This document shows, piece after piece, positions 58,065 to 64,000 of a stretch of 64,000 bases of DNA. Position 1 is the stretch's first letter, and each line of letters begins with the position of its first letter. The notes under the pieces were generated by a model. The model ran no database searches. It was not told the DNA's origin and saw nothing but the letters and a program-made list of their open reading frames with translations. Both the position numbers and the translations under genes were made by a program. The DNA is from Pestalotiopsis fici W106-1 (taxonomy: Eukaryota; Ascomycota; Sordariomycetes; Amphisphaeriales; Sporocadaceae). The DNA is taken from the NCBI RefSeq assembly GCF_000516985.1, contig NW_006917102.1, positions 1,497,681 to 1,561,680 of the forward strand. The letters are read 5' to 3'.

Positions 58065-59737
58065 TCAAAGCCCTTCTATACCCAACCATGGGTGTCGTAT
58101 GAGATCCATAGTAGACAGACGCTCTTGCGGATCAATCTTCATGAGCGCATGCAGGAATGATACAAAGCTTTTACGGATCTCCTGGTCGAGGTCATCCATA
58201 TAATCATCCGATTCGAGACTGGGCATCTCGAGTGCAGGAGCGCCCCGAACATGACCAGACTCGTCAAAGCAGGTCGCGACCAGCTCAGCATCTCCCTTAT
58301 CCAGCAGCCGTCGCGGAAACGGACCAAAATATGCAACCATCTCGCTCAGGTGTTGCTTCAGCTCATAGTGTCCATGAGGAGGGGCACGACCATCAAACAT
58401 GCGGACGCAGCGAAACACTTCCAGAATCACGGCACCGAGGTTCCACCAGTCAGTGGAAGCATCCCAAGGAGCTTTGATGAGAACTTCGGGTGCGCGAAGT
58501 AAGACGGGTTGAATCAATTCGGTAAGATGATTGTCAGCCCATGAGGAGACACCCCAGTCGCCAATGGCCACCTCGAAGTCCAAAATAGGTTGGCCGGGTG
58601 TGAAATAAAACCTTGTGAGAGGTTGTGACGCTATCGGATAGTACTTGTCGGCAAGCTTATCCTGAACTGGAGCCGGGACCTGCTTCAGATATTGAGACTC
58701 GATAAGCGAGCTGTCCCGAACCTTGACGAAAATGTTGTCGGGCTTGATGTCTTCTCCCAAAAAAAAATACTCTTGATTAGCCTCTTCAAGTCAAACGTGA
58801 GAGCTTTTGGTTGTCATTTACCTGTATGGATCACGTTGCTGTCGTGGGCATAATCGAGTGCAGCAAGGAGATAGAAGGTGAATCGTCTCATGAGTGGATT
58901 TGGTATCATAGTCTTGTTGAATAAAGTGCCGAATGTCTTCAGGGTTTCTCCCATTAGCTCTAACACGAGGCATACGTGAGTTCCGTTTGGGCCGCAGTGC
59001 TCAAAGTCATCGACGAGATGGCAGATGTACTTGTAACCGAGATGTGTCTTGTCAGCGTCACGAAGATGTCGCAGGATCTCTCGTTCGAAGATGTCCTTGT
59101 CAGTGCCATAACAATCCGCACTCAATACCTTCAGAGCATAATATTTTTGGCCTTCATCTTGTCTGGGGAGCATAAGCTTTTTGGCTTGAGATGGGGTTGA
59201 AGGAGGGAGAACGACTCACGGCAAAGATGTGTCTCTCACCAGCCACACCGTGGAATAGAGACCGTAGCCCAGCTTGTTCAAGACCAAGTATTTCCCATTG
59301 TAGATATCGCCAATGTACACTGGGTGGAAATTACCAGGTCTGTATGCTTCTGAGCCCTCTTCAATGACCACATCATCAGGCAGATCTAAATCGAGCCTCT
59401 CAGGATGCTGCTCTGCTGCTGGCTCTGTTGCTGGCTCTGCTGCTGGTGGCTCTGCTGCTGGCTCTGCTGCTGGCTCTGCTGCTTGTTGGGCAGCAAAGGG
59501 GTTCGCAGAGCTTTGGCTTTCTGACGCTGGGGCTTTCATTTCATGAGTCCCGGAGTCTGGCATCTTGATCGAAGCAAAATGGTGTTTTTTGTCTTCAACG
59601 ATTCTGACCGGGAGCTGGGTAGAGGGTTGGAATGCGGAGGTTGCTTGAGGTGAAAGTGGCCCGTGCGTCGCTGAGGCAAACACAGTCTTGAAAGCAAGAT
59701 CTCTTGGTAAAGGCCGCTTAGGAACAATGCTTTTCAT
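58065..59737 (-). CDS. SRPK-like serine/threonine protein kinase
   Basis: Three exons, 59737-59220, 59162-58822 and 58753-58065, give 515 aa. The N-terminus (1-110) is low complexity with AAEP repeats. The kinase domain starts at the glycine loop LNKLGYGLYSTVWLV (about 153-167), with the VAIK-like Lys in YYALKV (about 182). The catalytic loop reads VIHTEDIKPDN, so HRD is replaced by HTE and the usual Asp is one position on, as in fungal SRPKs. The DFG equivalent is GDWG. The LLRAPEVLI and DWWNLGAVILEVF segments are intact. The short spacer between the lobes matches small fungal SRPKs rather than classic SRPK1. It is probably active on SR or other basic proteins, though many fungal members are orphans. 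An alternative start is Met59. Confidence 0.9.
59405..59500 (-). repeat. imperfect minisatellite coding for AAEP repeats
   Basis: Repeated CTGCTGGCTCTG-type units encode the AEP-rich segment in the N-terminus of the SRPK-like protein. Length variation between strains is likely (inference). Confidence 0.6.
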
Positions 59738-60890
59738 TTTATGAAGGACACCCTTTGAAGGACGCAGCGACGCCAGAGTCTTCTACTTTTATTGATCGAC
59801 CGAGCAATTTTCCTCCCTTCGCATGACGTGCGCGATCCATCACGGCGGGATGCCCAAGGTAGTTCCGGACCCCCATTTTCTCTGCTGGGTGGCCTCTAGC
59901 CGCTGAGTATCCTTATCTACTACCTACTGCGAAGTACATTATGTACACTGTAAAAGGTCCATGGGTATGTGTACTGCTGAAGCGCGCGGTAAGGCGCGAT
60001 TTATTAGTCGCTTTCAATGGTATGTCCAGCGATTGGCCCGCCATAACGGGACCTAGGAGAGATGGGTCCTACTGTTGGTGCTGCATCAAAGCCACATCAA
60101 TTGAAGGCACACTGGCACCAGCATTTGGGGACTGTGATGATGGACTGCAGTTTACCCCACTGTATTGTGAGTCCCCCTCCCTCCAGCATATTTAGGTACC
60201 TACGTACCTGTATGAAGGCGTTGGCCAATCGGATGCCTGAGGGCGCCTTGCCGGCACCACTCCTCCTTGGTCGAAAAATGAGGGCCGAAAATGAGCTAAC
60301 CAGTGTAGCGTAGCGCGGTCATAATGATCCTGGGTCCAACAGTTCACCTGCATGATGTTCAGTACATTCACTTCTTGATAGAGATTTGAATACCAAGATC
60401 TTTCGTAACTTTCTGAGTCTTGCAGAGCAACGGCGATATCACGTCATGTCGAGCATGCATTAAAATCACCAACTGAAACTCTGTTGGCCGCCGCATTTAA
60501 TAATCCACTTCTTTGTTGAGCCAATCCAATCTATTCAGTGACCCTGTTCGGGGATTCCCGATCCCAGCAAGCCTTCACAGATGCTCTATCCGAGCGCCTT
60601 CAATCACTTGTCTTAAGCAGCCTGATAGAGACTTAGAGGAGGCATTGAGTTGAGGAATTTGGGGGTTGGTGTGATAAAGGAGAGAATACCCACTGCTATA
60701 ACCGCGCGCCAGATTCAAGGTCATTGAGGTGGTCAGCCTCGTGGAAATCCATAAGGCTGTCCCAGTATGCTTCGTGTTACTATAATGCAGATATTAGTAG
60801 ATAGTAACAGAAGAAAGTTCCAGATATATAAATGGAAGTCATCCCAGGACAGAGAGGGTGTCTTCAAACAACAGCAACAAAGCATACTGC

Positions 60891-61138
60891 CTATAACTCC
60901 AGCTCTTCTCTAGCCTGATTCACTGCTATACTCTTGGCTCTCTCTACATTTTCCTCGTATTTCCAACCACCCAATCTATTCATCAACATGCCTCTCGCGG
61001 GTCCCTCCTCAATCGCTTTCACCAATGAGTTGAAGCGGACTACATCGGCAGAAGAGGCTATCCTAGCATCTGCTCCCAAAGATCTAGGCAATCGTCCCGC
61101 CAACGAAGCCTTGGTGAAATGTACTCCTAGACACGTGT
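60891..61138 (-). CDS. possible last exon of an unidentified gene
   Basis: On the minus strand a TCTAG acceptor (near 61134) is followed by an open stretch ending at 60891 that encodes charged helical protein (ASSADVVRFNSLVKAIEEGP, ending NQAREELEL). No upstream exon could be recognised between 61140 and 61700. The opposite strand is open too, so this may be chance. Confidence 0.2.
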
Positions 61139-61411
61139 AAGTAATGGAAACAGAAAAAAAGCATTTCAGCAACATATATAATTATACTCAACATACTTTG
61201 ACAAAATAATGTGTTTTACTGATCACAGAACAGTGGGGGAGATAGCTGGCATTCGAATGCGAATGACAATGTAGAACACCTGACTGTGGAGTATAAGTAT
61301 AATGGTCAACATGTCACGACAAAACATGTTTACCGGCCTCGTAAGAATTAGTGAGGCTTGTGACTTGGTTGGCAGTCGAATAGGTGACGGCCAGCGAATT
61401 CCCGGTGCTGT

Positions 61412-61450
61412 GGTTGTTGTTGTTGTTGTTTTGGGGGGGGGGGGGGGGGG
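61412..61450 (+). repeat. GTT repeat followed by an 18-base poly-G tract
   Basis: Several GTT units are followed by 18 consecutive G (61433-61450). This is a simple-sequence locus, not part of a gene. Confidence 0.85.
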
Positions 61451-62579
61451 TTGAGCGGTTACTTTTTCGCTATTTGCCGCTCTTGGGGTTCAAGTGTAAC
61501 TGTGTTATAAGCTGGAGAGACGAGTAATATGGAGTTTTGTTATATTGCACCAAAGTTTGTCAAAGATGAAGAAACTACTCAATGTGTAAATGATGCAACA
61601 TTTTGAATTGCGATTGCTATTTGTGTTGTGTAGGATGAGCCATAAAGGCCAAAGTCGCGACGAAAAGCTGAGAGATCGAAACATCTGGTCCAGCAACCAC
61701 AAAACCGCGCTCTTGTTACTTGGAAGGTACACCTGAGATTAATACTCGATACAAGAATGACTGTCTTGAGAGAAACTGGAGATATACATCAGTTAAAGCA
61801 CTTTCGGTCTTTAACATTACCATAAGTATGCGACAAACGACGAATGAATGCAATAGGTTATATGTTTCGACATATGAGTGTAATAGCCTAGATGACCAAA
61901 ACCATCGTTATAATCAAATCGATAATCATGCATATGGGAAAGAACTAACCATCTAGGAATAGTACACAAACGACAATTGATCGAGGAATGTTTTTTTTAA
62001 TCTTGTTTTTTTCCCCAAAGGGACAATGACCGGATTCAAGAAGCCGGAGCCCATATTAAGTATCCGGTGACGTTGCACATTTTCTCAACGTAAGACAGAT
62101 AATCTTAACCAAGAATCCCAGCACTGTGTACCCTATTTGCGCCCAGTCTGTGTGAAAAGGAGTATCTCTGAGCCCTTGCATTTGAAACAAAAGTGTGATC
62201 CAGGCAGAAGGAGCATTAACCTACTCGCCTGTAGTAGTCGATGATGTTGTCTTGATGGATAGTCAACAGTAGTCTCACCATCGCTCTCTGGCCCGCAATA
62301 GTATACCGACCGAGCAGAGGGACTATTAGTCCTTTATCTCGGTCGAATATCGACCAGCGCAAGTACAGTGGCATTATCCGCGGATGTAAAACTCTACGAA
62401 TTTTACGGATGGCCAACTGGGAAAAAGCTTCTTATGCTTCGTTATTGGATCGGCCGAGGACTGGTCTCGCCGGTGTATCGCAGGTGAAGACGGCGCTACC
62501 GATCCATCAAAATACGTACATATGTAAACTAATAGAACAGTTGCATTTACAACCTACCGTAGCGGGGGGGTGCGTGGTT

Positions 62580-64000
62580 AAACAATGATTATTTAGCGCA
62601 TAATAGTTATGCAATATTATAATAATTGCTTTATTATATAATTATTATATAATAAATAATTATTATATGCAGATAATTATTATATGGGGAAATAATTATT
62701 ATATAAAAAAAATTATTATATAGCCCGTGCACGCACTTAAAGGGTACGTATTTTATTTTACTATTATAAAAATTTAATAAAGGTATTACGGTTAAATATT
62801 TTTATTCGAATTATAATTAAAAATTAAATTGCAAAAATATATTAATTAATTATAAGAATTATTTTATCCGAATTATTTATAATATATAATCCTATTAATC
62901 CGGCGACCGCTATAGCTATTTACGCATTTCGCTATTTATTTAAGCCGCCTTTAACCGAGATCCTTAAAACGCCGACTACCGATAAACTCTAATTATCCGA
63001 ATTTACCTATTATAACAAAACCTAATATTAGCATAATACGTAATTTAACCGAAATTAAAAAAATTAAGGTATTACTAAATATTATTATTATAAAGCCCTA
63101 AAAATTAAAAATAATTTTTAATTTATTATAAAAAAAAAGGTCGGGTCGATTTTTTTAATTTTCGGAATATAACGGATTAATAAGGATTATTAATATAATC
63201 GCTATTATTAACCTATTATATAATTAAATAACCCTTAAATTGCTTTTTATTATTGCTAAAGCCGACGAGGTATAAAGCTTTTTTATTATAATAAAAAAGC
63301 AAAAAGAAATATAAATTATTTAATTTTTTAATAAAAAATTATTGCACGGATGTTAATACAGCATTATATAATGCATAAAATTAGCTTTATAACGCATATT
63401 AAATCGTTATAATAGCTATAAAACCCATCGAAATATCGTTAAATAACGATATATGGGAAATCAGTGGAATTTACCCTATATTAACTTATAGTTAATACAG
63501 CACTATTTATAGCCATTATTCCCAGTGCTATATAATTAACAAATTATTATAATTGACTATTATGGCCACTATGGCCACTGGAACCCACTGGAATCCAATA
63601 AAACGTTCCACTAGATCAAGCCCCACTAAGTATAGCTAATACACCTAGCCATAGTGGTCCTAAAATTATAAGGTAACTTATACCGTAGAAATTTATAGAA
63701 TTTTATAGTTTTTTCGATTATAAATTAACCTTATTACTAATTAATTTAATTTATAATCTAATTTATTAGTAATATATTCCAGAATATTTTTATTAGTTAA
63801 TTTTATAAATATAAAAGGTAGTTATTCCTCCGTAATTAGTTATTTTTTCCTTAAGCTTTAATAAATTAATTATATAGCCCTATAACTACTTTTACGGCCT
63901 GATTTTACGAATTATACGAACGCTTCCTTGTGACTAAGTTATATGATCCACCAATTATACCTTAGAATAAAAATTAATAAACGCGCATTTTATAATTATA
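62580..64000. repeat. AT-rich, probably RIP-mutated repeat block
   Basis: From about 62580 to the end the sequence is overwhelmingly A and T, with only short G+C patches. TAATTA and TATTAT words dominate and there is no long open frame. Sharp boundaries like this are typical of repeat-induced point mutation of transposons in Pezizomycotina. A less altered island (63540-63660) keeps readable words such as GGCCACTATGGCCACTGG. The element's family cannot be named. Confidence 0.8.
62633..62722. repeat. tandem-like TAATTATTATAT repeats
   Basis: The word TAATTATTATAT or its close form appears about five times in 90 nt with spacers of 6-8 nt at the left edge of the AT-rich block. Confidence 0.65.

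Larger units (their letters stand above)
59738..62579. other. 2.8-kb gene-poor region
   Basis: Apart from a weak minus-strand frame at 60891-61175 and the poly-G tract, no gene is visible. Composition shifts gradually toward AT toward the right end. Confidence 0.45.

Noticed and set aside
1..64000. CRISPR arrays or bacterial mobile elements
   Set aside because: No regularly spaced identical repeats were seen, and the gene structure is fungal throughout.

Overview
This 64 kb window comes from a filamentous ascomycete, most likely a Sordariomycete (inference). The signs are genes with many short GT-AG introns of about 50-80 nt, intron-bearing tRNAs, dispersed single 5S rRNA copies, families confined to filamentous fungi (HET, NACHT-type NTPases, rhodopsin-like 7-TM, DUF6640-like), and a very AT-rich final 1.4 kb that looks RIP-mutated. 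There is one 100-N assembly gap at 51900-51999.

Region 1 (1-21.5 kb) is ordinary housekeeping sequence: tRNA-Ser(AGA), tRNA-Ile(AAT), a Fax/metaxin-type GST-fold protein, the proteasome activator BLM10, a small DUF6640-like membrane protein, an eight-exon MFS transporter, a long disordered fungal protein and the GPI mannosyltransferase Gpi18/PIG-V.

Region 2 (21.6-32.3 kb) looks like a small biosynthetic locus. It holds a polytopic membrane protein with an in-frame stop, a 2-oxoglutarate/Fe(II) oxygenase, a UbiA-superfamily prenyltransferase or terpene cyclase, and a divergently transcribed microsomal cytochrome P450. It is bounded and interrupted by 5S rRNA-like copies and a short dispersed repeat. 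No PKS, NRPS or transcription factor is visible in it.

Region 3 (32.3-41.5 kb) is gene-poor. It carries a head-to-head pair of paralogous small secreted four-cysteine proteins whose gene models both need a GC-AG intron, a HET-domain protein, and two more 5S copies.

Region 4 (42-51.6 kb) is accessory: a hotdog thioesterase with a frameshift, a rhodopsin-like 7-TM protein, a secreted THI5/SsuA-type binding protein, and a NACHT/NLR-like NTPase interrupted by one in-frame UGA.

Region 5 (52-60 kb) is metabolic: an arginase-superfamily protein with an altered metal-site motif, an Ldh2-family malate/lactate dehydrogenase, a PfkB (ketohexokinase-like) kinase with two one-base frame breaks, and an SRPK-like protein kinase. 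From 59.8 kb onward the sequence is almost gene-free and ends in the AT-rich block.

Exon joins were derived by hand from reading frame, splice consensus and family conservation. None has been checked against RNA or a database.
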